A DNA stretch of 64,000 nt, taken from Acinetobacter tjernbergiae DSM 14971 = CIP 107465. Lineage in GTDB: Bacteria; Pseudomonadota; Gammaproteobacteria; Pseudomonadales; Moraxellaceae. Below the pieces are notes generated by a model. It ran no database searches and was not told where the DNA came from. It worked only from the letters and a program-made list of their open reading frames with translations. This document shows positions 55,961-64,000 of this stretch, one piece after another. Position 1 is the stretch's first letter; every line of letters starts with the position of its first letter. A program made the position numbers and the translations under genes. The stretch lies in the NCBI RefSeq assembly GCF_000374425.1, contig NZ_KB894377.1, positions 1 through 64,000 of the forward strand, in the 5' to 3' direction.

Positions 55961-56909
55961 TTATGATGATGCAACGATTTTTGAAAGTTGACCTGTTTCA
56001 TTTAAACTAAATTGATCAAAATCATCGGCTAAATAGAAATTGCCTTGATAAAATTCACGAACTTCTTCAGCAATGGCTTGTTGTCCAATATTATCCTGAT
56101 GGCGAGGGCTAAAATGAGTCAGGATGAGATTGCTTAAATTCTGCAACCATCTTTGCTGAACTATGCATGGGGCCTGAACCCACTTTATCTAAAATGGTTT
56201 GGGTGTAAGTGCTTTCATGAATTAAGAGTTGAGCATCTTGGCAAGCTTGAGCCAATAACTCAGGACGATCATTATCTCCACCGACAATTGCATGTACACG
56301 TTGCGTTTGGATTTGAATAAAATCAACCGCTTTTAAGGTTTGCTCATTAAACTGGAGGTCTAAGCCTTGCTGTAAATAACCCCAAACTTTACCTTTTGGT
56401 ACGCCGAGTTGAATTAAAGCCTGGGTATCTAATTTCTTTTGGGTGTATTGCGCAATAATACTAAAGGCAAAACTCGGTACTCGATGACTGAGTGGGTGGG
56501 CTTGAATCGAAAGCTCATCAGTCAACTGTTGTATTTGAGTGGCTTCATTCACATCAATGAATTTCAGTGGATAGGGTAAATGCAGATCCGTCAGTTGTGC
56601 AGTTATTTCAATCCATTGTTGAATTTGTTTGGGTGCAATAATGGTTAAGGGCGCAGTCCGTGCATTCATACCTGCACTTGCCAATAAACCGACGAGTCCA
56701 TAACAATGATCACCATGAACATGAGTAATGCAGATGGCAACCAAGCTTTGTAATGAAAGTTTGGCCTGTTGAATCCGATGTTGAGTACCTTCACCTGCAT
56801 CAACTAATATCCAATCTTTATTATTACTGTTACGGATTGCTAAGCCAGAAACATTCCGAGTCAATGTGGGCACACCAGAAGATGTGCCTAAAAAAGTAAA
56901 ATGAAGCAT
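55961..56909 (-). pseudogene. rnz: Ribonuclease Z with a frameshifting deletion near the C-terminus
   Basis: The frame from ATG 56909 reads FLGTSSGVPTLTRNVSG, the zinc motif THVHGDHCYG, GGDND, HESTY and HSSAK, all typical of tRNA 3' endonuclease RNase Z. It then ends at a stop near 56109 (EFKQSHPDSF). The missing C-terminus, NLILTHFSPRHQDNIGQQAIAEEVREFY, continues in another frame from about 56146 to 55961. Compared with the family, about five residues are missing at the junction, so a deletion of roughly 14 nt, not just one base, is likely. The last metal-binding His (LTHFSPR) is lost from the main product. It may be inactive or partly active. Confidence 0.8.
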
Positions 56910-57149
56910 ATTGTTGGAATTTTTCACTGAAATGCGTATCGTATATTATAGGCATTTATAAAATATTATAGAAATCATGGCATTTGAAATGAATATAATT
57001 AACGGATGTTACTACCTACACTCTATATTTTGATTTACATGAAATCGTGAACATAATATTTTGTATTACCCATCCACAAATGTAGGATTACTGCGTAAAA
57101 ACCCTCTTTAACTTCCTGAGCCCCAAGATAAATATAAGATTTAATAGAT

Positions 57150-58649
57150 ATGAATAAGATAACTAAATTTTTTGCAATTTTTGCTCTCGTCCTCTACTTA
57201 AGTTCGATATTTCTGCCATTTACAAACGACTTTTTAGGGGGGACTATGTTTTTGGCAGCAATGCTCACGCAATTTACAATTGTTTATATACCTGTAACTT
57301 TTCCTGTTTGGGCAAATATTACCTTTATTTATACACTGTTGGTATTAAAAAAAGATAAATCAAAAGCTTTAGGTCTTTCAGTTGGTACGATGGTACTTAT
57401 GGCTTTTGGGGTGTTTTTTGGATTTTATGGTGAAGGAGTAGGTTGGGGGGCAGTAACATGGTTTTTATCTGGAATGATGCTATTGGCAGGTACATTAATT
57501 CAGAATTATGGCTATAAAAACTTAATAACGTTTTCTGCTCTAAGTTTATTTGTTTTGGTTGTATATTCAGCATATGCCTTGGGTGAAGAACAGAAGAAGT
57601 ATGCAACATCAAATTTATGGCATGATATGTCAAATGGTGTTTTATTATCAAATAATGTAAGTCAGAATAACAGAAGTAAAAAAGAAGTTCCTCCATTAAA
57701 TAAAGTGGAATCTAATAATTATAATCGAGTGAATTTTGGTGATAACAGAGTAGTTAGAAAATATAGTTTTACTATTTCTGGAAATGATCTTATTGAGATA
57801 GAAAGTTATGATGTAAATTATCACTTAAAAAAAGATAATGGGGACTTAAAATTTCGGCAAGATGCATGTAAATTAATAGGTAAAAAAGTATTACCTTTTC
57901 AAAAGCCATTATTTTATTTAAAAGATGGATACTATTGGAGGCAATATTCTTATCATTATGCAATAGATAGTCAATTCTCAGTAGGTGTTAAGAGTGATAA
58001 AAAACCTAATTATATTTATTCGGTCAAGAATGAAGATCGAAAATATTCTCATATTTCTTTAAAAAAAGCGAAAGATAAGACTATTTTATATGAGCAAAAG
58101 TTGTTGTCAAATGAAACAGTTTTGAAATGTCAATATGAACCAGCAGCTTATGCAAATGAAATAAATTCTATCTTTTTATCCATGTCGAAAAATTTAGATG
58201 ATAATGATCATTTACATCTAAAATTTGAAGATGAGCAATGGAAAACAGATGTTTTAAATCAAAATTGCGATTTTCATACTTTAGCACAACAAAATGTATA
58301 TCAATGGGGTGACAAGAGAATAGATTTTCAAGAACTTGATTTAGTTCATTTAAAAACATTATGTTCTGATCATTATTTAGCATTTATTCATTTAACTAAA
58401 GATGATTACTATTCTAAAGAGTTAGGCTTATCTAGTAGAGTGCAGTTAAAAATATTTAGGAAAAATGATTTTACTCCTCTAGGTTGTAGTCATTTTTTAT
58501 TTGATATTGGTCGTGATTTATTGAAAGGTTATTACGAAGGAAAAGTTCATATTAAAAATGTACATGTACATCCCATACCTTATAATTGTGCTATAGCAAA
58601 GATTGAGTTGGATAATGGAATGGTTTTTAATCAAGATAAGAGATATTGA
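57150..58649 (+). CDS. Unknown membrane protein directly upstream of rtcR
   Basis: A 499-residue AT-rich gene product. Five hydrophobic segments fill the first 150 residues (SSIFLPFTNDFLGGTMFLAA, then NITFIYTLLVLKK and others). A Lys/Asn-rich hydrophilic C-terminal region of 340 residues has no domain I recognise and contains scattered Cys. It ends 2 nt before the rtcR start, so the two are likely cotranscribed. Whether it belongs to the RNA-repair system or was inserted there is unclear; its base composition differs from rtcR. Confidence 0.6.
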   Translation: MNKITKFFAIFALVLYLSSIFLPFTNDFLGGTMFLAAMLTQFTIVYIPVTFPVWANITFIYTLLVLKKDKSKALGLSVGTMVLMAFGVFFGFYGEGVGWGAVTWFLSGMMLLAGTLIQNYGYKNLITFSALSLFVLVVYSAYALGEEQKKYATSNLWHDMSNGVLLSNNVSQNNRSKKEVPPLNKVESNNYNRVNFGDNRVVRKYSFTISGNDLIEIESYDVNYHLKKDNGDLKFRQDACKLIGKKVLPFQKPLFYLKDGYYWRQYSYHYAIDSQFSVGVKSDKKPNYIYSVKNEDRKYSHISLKKAKDKTILYEQKLLSNETVLKCQYEPAAYANEINSIFLSMSKNLDDNDHLHLKFEDEQWKTDVLNQNCDFHTLAQQNVYQWGDKRIDFQELDLVHLKTLCSDHYLAFIHLTKDDYYSKELGLSSRVQLKIFRKNDFTPLGCSHFLFDIGRDLLKGYYEGKVHIKNVHVHPIPYNCAIAKIELDNGMVFNQDKRY

Positions 58650-58651
58650 AA

Positions 58652-60250
58652 ATGAATAAAAAAACCATCGTTATCGGCTTTGTGGGTTCTACCTTAGATC
58701 AAGGAAAGCGTCCTGATCGATGGCAACGCTGGCGTCCGACCTTGAGTCTTCTAATCCATGAAGATCTGATTGTGGATGAATTGGTACTATTACATGATCG
58801 GCAACATCACAATTTAGTCAAATTTATTGCTGAAGATGCTCAAAATGTGTCGCCATCGACTGCCGTGTCAGGTCAGCGAGTGAGTATCCGTGATCCTTGG
58901 GATTTTGCCGAGGTCTATGGTGCGCTATATGACTTTGTAAAAAGTTACCCCTTTGATACTGAAAAAAATAATTATCTTTTGCATATCACTACAGGCACAC
59001 ACGTTGCTCAAATCTGTTGGTATCTTCTGGTCGATGCCAATTATTTACCTGCCAAGCTGATTCAAAGTGCACCCAATCAACAGAAAACGCCAGAAGGTGA
59101 ATATCGCATCATTGATCTGGACTTGTCTCGCTATGATGTTCTCAAACAACGTTTTGAAGATGAGCAACAACAAAACTGGCAACAGTTGAAAGCCAATATT
59201 TCAACCTATAACCATGAATTTAATCAACTGATTACCGAGGTTGAGTTAGTTGCGACACGCTCTAGTGCACCTATTTTGATTATGGGCGCAACAGGTGTAG
59301 GTAAATCGCATTTAGCTAAACAAATTTTTCAATTAAAGAAAGATAAGTTTCATCTAAGTGGGCGTTTTATTGATGTGAACTGTGCGACGCTTCGTGGTGA
59401 TAGTGCCATGTCGAGTTTGTTTGGGCATATTAAGGGGGCATTTACTGGTGCAGCGGCTTCACGGGCAGGATTATTGAAAAGTGCTGATCAAGGTATTCTA
59501 TTTTTGGATGAAATTGGGGAGCTTGGGCTAGATGAGCAAGCGATGTTGCTTAAAGCGCTTGAGGATAAATCCTTTTTTCCTGTCGGAAGTGACAAAGAGG
59601 TTCGGGCCGATTTTCAACTGATTGCAGGGACAAATAGAGATCTTAGAACCGAAGTGCAAGCAGGGCGTTTCCGTGAGGATTTGTGGGCACGACTGAATAC
59701 ATGGACTTTCTTTTTACCCAATCTCAAAGATCGAATTGAAGATATTGCCCCGAATATTGAATTTGAGTTGCAACGCTTTGCGGCAGATCAGCAACGACAA
59801 TTACGTTTTCAGCGTGATGCACTTGATGTGTATTTGAAATTTGCCAAGTCTAATGAAGCATCCTGGCAGGGGAATTTCCGTGATTTAACCGCTAGTGTGA
59901 CGCGGTTAGCGACATTATCCAGTGGTGAGTTGATCCGTTCAGAAACGGTGGAAAAGGAGATTCAGCGTTTAAAGCAGTTGTGGTCGATTCAAACTATACA
60001 AAACCAATCTAAAGACGTAGATATTCTCCTCAAATATTTAGATCACACACAGTTGGGCGAGATTGATGAGTTTGATCAGATTCAACTGCGTGGCGTACTT
60101 CAAGTCTGTGAAAATGCCAAGTCGATGGCGGATGCTGGACGCCAGCTATTTGCTGCTTCACGCCAGCAGCGTAATACCACTAATGACAGCGACCGAGTCA
60201 AAAAGTATTTGGCTCGGTTTGGGTTAAGTTGGAATGATTTTTCAAAATGA
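58652..60250 (+). CDS. rtcR: Sigma-54-dependent activator RtcR
   Basis: A 532-residue activator of RNA-repair operons. Residues 1-185 are the RtcR N-terminal domain, a CARF-type Rossmann fold (VIGFVGSTLDQGKRPDRWQR, LLHITTGTHVAQICWYLLVD) that responds to RNA ends with 2',3'-cyclic phosphate. The AAA+ part has Walker A GATGVGKS (211-218), the sigma-54 contact loop GAFTGA (262-267) and Walker B ILFLDEIGEL. A Fis-like HTH lies at the end (AKSMADAGRQLFAASRQQR). ATG 58652 is used. Its targets are almost surely the promoters at 52336 and 55754. Confidence 0.94.
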   Translation: MNKKTIVIGFVGSTLDQGKRPDRWQRWRPTLSLLIHEDLIVDELVLLHDRQHHNLVKFIAEDAQNVSPSTAVSGQRVSIRDPWDFAEVYGALYDFVKSYPFDTEKNNYLLHITTGTHVAQICWYLLVDANYLPAKLIQSAPNQQKTPEGEYRIIDLDLSRYDVLKQRFEDEQQQNWQQLKANISTYNHEFNQLITEVELVATRSSAPILIMGATGVGKSHLAKQIFQLKKDKFHLSGRFIDVNCATLRGDSAMSSLFGHIKGAFTGAAASRAGLLKSADQGILFLDEIGELGLDEQAMLLKALEDKSFFPVGSDKEVRADFQLIAGTNRDLRTEVQAGRFREDLWARLNTWTFFLPNLKDRIEDIAPNIEFELQRFAADQQRQLRFQRDALDVYLKFAKSNEASWQGNFRDLTASVTRLATLSSGELIRSETVEKEIQRLKQLWSIQTIQNQSKDVDILLKYLDHTQLGEIDEFDQIQLRGVLQVCENAKSMADAGRQLFAASRQQRNTTNDSDRVKKYLARFGLSWNDFSK

Positions 60251-60304
60251 TATTTTGCTATTATCGCCTGTTGCTAAAGTAAACTTCTATTTCTGGGATA
60301 GATT

Positions 60305-60541
60305 ATGAATATAAAACAAAAAATCATTTACGGAAATTCTACGATAAAAGATATCAGGCTTGTGGTTGAGCCGTGGGGTCGTGAGTTTATTTTAGAGCCG
60401 AATTCCAATGTTGATATTATCATTGAAGGAAATATTATGCTTGGGTGCTTAGAAATAGAATCGAATGAAGAAGGTTTGATTATTTATGGTTGGGCAGGAA
60501 GCATAATTTCTATATATCAAAATGGAATAGAAGTTTGTTAA
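60305..60541 (+). CDS. Small unknown protein after rtcR
   Basis: A 78-residue beta-rich protein: VVEPWGREFILEPNSNVDII and EEGLIIYGWAGSIISIYQNG. No family is recognised, though the EPWG motif looks like immunity-type or Tsi-like small proteins. 54 bp after rtcR, followed by a terminator; could be part of the same transcript. Confidence 0.55.
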   Translation: MNIKQKIIYGNSTIKDIRLVVEPWGREFILEPNSNVDIIIEGNIMLGCLEIESNEEGLIIYGWAGSIISIYQNGIEVC

Positions 60542-60563
60542 AAAAAAGGCATATTTATCAATA

Positions 60564-60601
60564 CACTCTTATTGCAAAAATTATTTTTTGCAATGAGAGT
60601 G
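60564..60601. terminator. Bidirectional terminator
   Basis: CACTCTTATTGCAAAAA and TTTTTGCAATGAGAGTG form a 17-bp stem (one mismatch/wobble) between convergent genes. Confidence 0.85.
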
Positions 60602-60610
60602 GGTGTAGTT

Positions 60611-61666
60611 CTAGTATTTATTTGATTTTAACGTAGATGAAAATTCTAAGTTCCAGAGTTTTTCGGCATGCCGGCCAATCCACCAGAACGACACAGCTAA
60701 CAAGATAAAGAAAATGGCTTTATGCATACCATTCCAAAAGAACTCAAAATACTTGGTGTAGAGGTTAATAAATAAGAAGGTGATACCAAAACCGCGTGAG
60801 GTGGCATCATCATGTTTTAAACCATAGACAATCGCAATGATGGCAATAAACGCGAATAGCACGCCCCAATGTAACAGCTCATATTGCTTGACGCTATACC
60901 AACTCCCTAAGTCACCATAATTACCAAAGATCGAAAGAATCCATAAGGCAATAAATAGATACAGTAGGCCCATGACATAGGTTGAATGGGCAAAGTCCTT
61001 AAAATGCACATAGCGTTTAAACAGCAGACTTAATCCAATCAATGCACCACCAAACAAGACAAAGCGTAAAGGGAAGTTCATCCCAAGATAATAGGCACCC
61101 CAACCTGACATATAGCCTGTTTCAGTCCCAAACCATGAGCCAAGTGAGAGTAAGGAAAATACCCAAATCAGTCTAGATGGAAACCAGAAGGCAAGCGCCG
61201 CATAAATGATGGTTGAGAGCAGGAACAATAAAGAGAAATGCCCACTGCCTGTATCAATCGCTTGGCCAAAATAGGCGACGGATGCTGCGGTAGACAGCAC
61301 GCCTGCAAAAATAATCGCTTCATTGCTAAATTGATGTAAGGGTTTGGTTCTGCGTCGACGATAGGCAAAACCATAAAAGGCCGCTGCAACTGCAGCAAAA
61401 ATTAGACAAGGAATGATTTTTGAATCAATAAAGATTTTTTCAATCAATTCCATCAAGAATTTATCGGCGGTAATTGCGGCAATCGCGATCACAGCACAAA
61501 TCATTGAAATCCAGAATGAGTATTTTGCTAAACGTTCCCAGTCGAAAGGTCGAATCGAAAAGCTGTGCTTTAACTCATTGGCTACATCAGGCGTAATCGT
61601 GCCTTGTTGTTGCCAATGTTCAATGGTTTGCTTTAAAAAAAGTCCCTGTTTTTTATTTAATTTCAT
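60611..61666 (-). CDS. DUF2157 multi-pass membrane protein
   Basis: A 351-residue protein from ATG 61666 (frame open to 61681). The first 45 residues hold the soluble DUF2157 start (LKQTIEHWQQQGTITPDVANEL), followed by about ten hydrophobic helices. The family is widespread and of unknown function. Single gene. Confidence 0.82.
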   Translation of the reverse strand: MKLNKKQGLFLKQTIEHWQQQGTITPDVANELKHSFSIRPFDWERLAKYSFWISMICAVIAIAAITADKFLMELIEKIFIDSKIIPCLIFAAVAAAFYGFAYRRRRTKPLHQFSNEAIIFAGVLSTAASVAYFGQAIDTGSGHFSLLFLLSTIIYAALAFWFPSRLIWVFSLLSLGSWFGTETGYMSGWGAYYLGMNFPLRFVLFGGALIGLSLLFKRYVHFKDFAHSTYVMGLLYLFIALWILSIFGNYGDLGSWYSVKQYELLHWGVLFAFIAIIAIVYGLKHDDATSRGFGITFLFINLYTKYFEFFWNGMHKAIFFILLAVSFWWIGRHAEKLWNLEFSSTLKSNKY

Positions 61667-61792
61667 TATTAAAGAACCCAAATGCTCATTTTATCGATAT
61701 TGATATAGCAGAAATGGGGCATTAGGAGTATTTCTTTTAGTAATCGAATGAATGTTTTATTATATTTTTTCAATGGTTAATATTTGATTTTA

Positions 61793-62245
61793 TTATTTGA
61801 AAATGGGGATTTTTTGATCTTTTGTTGTCATCCAATAATTGCTTTCATGGTAGAAATCTGAATAGGCATAAGGCAACTCTTCGATAGTTAAACAATTAAG
61901 CATATTTTGATACCACTCAATATAGGCAGAATTCTTATTTTTGCATTGGTCTAAAAACTCTTGATGTTGTTAAATAAATAGCTCAGTCAGTTCAGTAATA
62001 TCTTGAGTGATTTCTGTTTTGCGGATATCTTTATTTTTTTGAATCCAGCTAGAAATAATAATGGTAGATGCCTTTTTATGGGTATTCAAAAAAGAACATC
62101 TCCAATAACAACCAGAAGGAGATATAGAGGGTTCAACATATAAAGATTCAAATCCTCGTTTGTGCAATTCATGTGCAATATAAAGTGTTTTTTTAGATTG
62201 GTGATGTAAAAATCCTTTTTCACTGTCAATGCCCTGTTTTTCTAT
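61793..62245 (-). pseudogene. Decayed gene: 5' truncated, internal stop
   Basis: One minus-strand frame is open from 62245 to TAA 61793-61795 except for an in-frame TAA at 61970-61972. There is no start codon, and the open frame begins 6 nt from the stop of the neighbouring hydrolase, so the 5' part was deleted. It encodes YIAHELHKRGFESLYVEPSI, CYWRCSFLN, then past the stop IEWYQNMLNCLTIEELPYA. I do not recognise the family. Confidence 0.65.
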
Positions 62246-62251
62246 TTAAGT

Positions 62252-62881
62252 CTACAGTTTTAAAAAGCGAGTAATCACTTGTCTTAACTGTTTTAGATAA
62301 CCCGTAAAGAAATGGTTTGCACCTGGCAAAATCGTGATCGGGTGTTTTTGTGGCTTTGCCCAAGCAATCATATCTGAAAGCAAGGTGATGTCATCTTGTT
62401 CGCCATGTACAAATAAGATATCGCCGTCAATTGCAGGGGTTTTGTAGTGGCGCAAGTCAACCACAGAACCTGTTGGCAAGCCACATAATACCAATTGCTT
62501 TGGACGTAATTCATCGCTGAGTTGAGCTTGGCATTTTGCGAGCACATGAGAGCCGAAACTGAAACCACCTGCATAGAAGGTAAGTCCTGCATGTTTTGCA
62601 CGGGCATATTCAATCACGGCCATAATGTCATCCGTTTCGCCGTGACCTTGATCATGTGTACCTTCACTGCCAGCTAAACCACGGAAGCTTGGACGATAGA
62701 CCACACAGCCCATTTCATTAAAAATCTGAGCCAGTAAAACAGGGACTTTATGATGAGGTGTACCACCTTGCAAAGGATGTGGATGGCAGACGACAGCAAA
62801 ACCTGTGATTTCACCTTGGGGTTGATCAACAAACATTTCGATTTGACCAACAGGACCTTGGATGAATAATTGCTCAGACAT
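62252..62881 (-). CDS. Alpha/beta hydrolase (dienelactone hydrolase-like)
   Basis: A 209-residue soluble hydrolase. The oxyanion region CHPHPLQGGTPHHKV, the nucleophile elbow GFSFGSHV (Ser), Asp in HGEQDDIT and His in GANHFFTGYL form the catalytic triad. This short form with HPHP near the start is the COG2945 group of uncharacterised esterases. Substrate unknown. Divergent from yaaA. Confidence 0.82.
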   Translation of the reverse strand: MSEQLFIQGPVGQIEMFVDQPQGEITGFAVVCHPHPLQGGTPHHKVPVLLAQIFNEMGCVVYRPSFRGLAGSEGTHDQGHGETDDIMAVIEYARAKHAGLTFYAGGFSFGSHVLAKCQAQLSDELRPKQLVLCGLPTGSVVDLRHYKTPAIDGDILFVHGEQDDITLLSDMIAWAKPQKHPITILPGANHFFTGYLKQLRQVITRFLKL

Positions 62882-63005
62882 AAGATACGCAATGGATAAT
62901 GGAAGAATCCACTATTTTACCGATAAAACTGAACGAGAACACGAATTGGCATTAAAAATTATCAACTGTTATAGTTTCACCAAGATAAATTTATTTTGAT
63001 TGACT

Positions 63006-63788
63006 ATGCTTGCTTTAATTTCTCCTGCTAAAACACTCGATTACACGACAGCACTTCCTACTGATACACATACCCAGCCCCGTTTGTTGGCGCAATCTCA
63101 ACAATTAATTGATGTTTGTCGCAAGCTTTCTGCGACAGAGGTTGCATCGTTGATGACGGTGAGCGAGAAAATCGCCAATTTAAATGTAGAACGTTTCCGT
63201 GACTGGAATGCTGATCTTGATTTTTCCAATGCTCGCCAAGCCATATTTGCATTTAAAGGGGATGTCTATACTGGTTTAGATGCTTACCATTTAAACGATC
63301 AAAATATTGATTTTGCACAGCAGCATTTACGTATGTTATCTGGTCTTTATGGTTTGTTACGTCCTCTAGATTTGATGATGCCATATCGTTTGGAAATGGG
63401 AACTAAACTAAAGAATAGCCGTGGTCATAATCTATATGAATTCTGGGGCAGTATTATCACCGATCAAATTAACCAAGATTTAGCTGAAATTGATGCGAAA
63501 GTATTGGTAAATTTGGCCTCTGACGAATATTATAAATCTGTGAATGAAAAGAAAATTCAGGCAGAAATCATCAAGCCTGTATTCTTGGATCAGAAGAACG
63601 GAAAATATAAAGTCATTAGTTTCTATGCGAAAAAAGCGCGTGGTCTGATGGCAAGGTACTTGATTGAAAATAAATTAAGCCAAGTAGAAAAATTAAAAGC
63701 ATTTGATAGTGAAGGGTATTACTTTGATGCTGAAAGTTCATCGGATAAAGAATTGGTCTTTAAGCGAGATGAACAGCACGCATCTTAA
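63006..63788 (+). CDS. yaaA: Peroxide stress protein YaaA (DUF328/UPF0246)
   Basis: A 260-residue protein with the YaaA signature: [13 protein letters not shown] at the start (ATG 63006, TTG 63000 in frame), [22 protein letters not shown], and [11 protein letters not shown]. In E. coli it limits intracellular iron and so reduces DNA damage under H2O2 stress, and is OxyR-controlled. It has DNA-binding ability. The next gene begins 20 bp after its stop. Confidence 0.92.
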   Translation: MLALISPAKTLDYTTALPTDTHTQPRLLAQSQQLIDVCRKLSATEVASLMTVSEKIANLNVERFRDWNADLDFSNARQAIFAFKGDVYTGLDAYHLNDQNIDFAQQHLRMLSGLYGLLRPLDLMMPYRLEMGTKLKNSRGHNLYEFWGSIITDQINQDLAEIDAKVLVNLASDEYYKSVNEKKIQAEIIKPVFLDQKNGKYKVISFYAKKARGLMARYLIENKLSQVEKLKAFDSEGYYFDAESSSDKELVFKRDEQHAS

Positions 63789-63807
63789 GTTTGCAATAGG
63801 CAGAGTG

Positions 63808-64000
63808 ATGTTAACCAAAGAACATTTATTAAAACATGCAATATCATCTGATCAAGTAAGTATCAAAGGGCATTTGACTGAACCTCGTAGCTATGGCGTA
63901 TATGCACTGCCTTTAGGTCGGGATGGTACAAGGCGATTTCGATTTGGTAATCACCCTGTACGCCAGCAGGAACTAAAACATGAGTTTGGTTCCTGTACCT
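63808..64000 (+). CDS. Hypothetical protein, 5' part, runs off the window
   Basis: An open frame from ATG 63808 (weak AGG site) to the right edge, 64 codons. It reads LLKHAISSDQVSIKGHLTEP, then SYGVYALPLGRDGTRRFRFGNHPVRQQEL. No family is recognised. Its closeness to yaaA suggests cotranscription. Confidence 0.55.
   Translation, partial: MLTKEHLLKHAISSDQVSIKGHLTEPRSYGVYALPLGRDGTRRFRFGNHPVRQQELKHEFGSCT

Noticed and set aside
55961..56146. Separate small gene of 61 residues downstream of rnz
   Set aside because: Its residues are the RNase Z C-terminus (LTHFSPRHQD), so it is the frameshifted remainder.

Overview
The window looks like a chromosomal segment of an Acinetobacter species (Moraxellaceae). 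Three things point there: about 40% GC with AT-rich spacers, a fused tyrA-aroA gene next to pheA, and the gene neighbourhoods tamA-tamB, acnB, ygiW-qseBC and mrcB next to a TPR lipoprotein. This assignment rests on recognising gene families and gene order, not on a database search.

Layout. 1-400: the end of an IS1-family element that cuts off what looks like a phage gp36-type gene. 0.85-14 kb: coq7-lplT (minus), tamA-tamB, two small secreted proteins and acnB. 14.3-16.5 kb: an AT-rich ABC-type ATPase gene, inserted after the acnB terminator and broken by an in-frame stop. 16.5-30 kb: housekeeping and transport genes (DASS carrier, K+ channel, MFS, metR, fpr, trmO, gspE-like). 30-38 kb: ygiW-qseBC, an iron-regulated hemP, a Nudix/ThiE-like fusion, mrcB, nadK. 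39-46 kb: TrpD2/YbiB-like, acyl-CoA dehydrogenase, pheA and tyrA-aroA. 46.4-47.8 kb: pepD.

The standout is 47.8-60.5 kb, an expanded RNA-repair and Ro locus. It holds kptA, rtcA, a DIP1984-family gene, an unknown Cys-containing protein gene, rtcB, an S21-like gene, a small membrane protein gene, a tandem array of eight structured RNAs, rsr (Ro60/TROVE), a damaged rnz, a membrane protein gene and rtcR. Two near-identical sigma-54 promoters lie on the minus strand, one before rsr plus the RNA array and one before rtcB. RtcR, a sigma-54 activator with a CARF-like sensor, is the obvious regulator of both.

The RNA array (53188-54079, minus strand) is the most interesting object. Eight units of 68-140 nt tile with gaps of 1-13 nt. 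Each unit carries a 20-nt motif of form AAATGC-N5-GGACTACAT and is closed by its own outer stem of 7-13 bp. The stem sequence differs in every unit while pairing is kept. Two units (53551-53690 and 53694-53819) fold as complete tRNA-like bodies (acceptor, D, anticodon, variable, T) with the strand order permuted: the acceptor end is sealed by a short loop, and the anticodon loop is open and continues into the outer stem. They look like mimics of tRNAs cut in the anticodon loop, the kind of damage RtcB repairs, and are probably Y-RNA-like partners of Rsr.

60.6-64 kb: a DUF2157 membrane protein, a decayed pseudogene, an alpha/beta hydrolase, yaaA and the start of a further gene.
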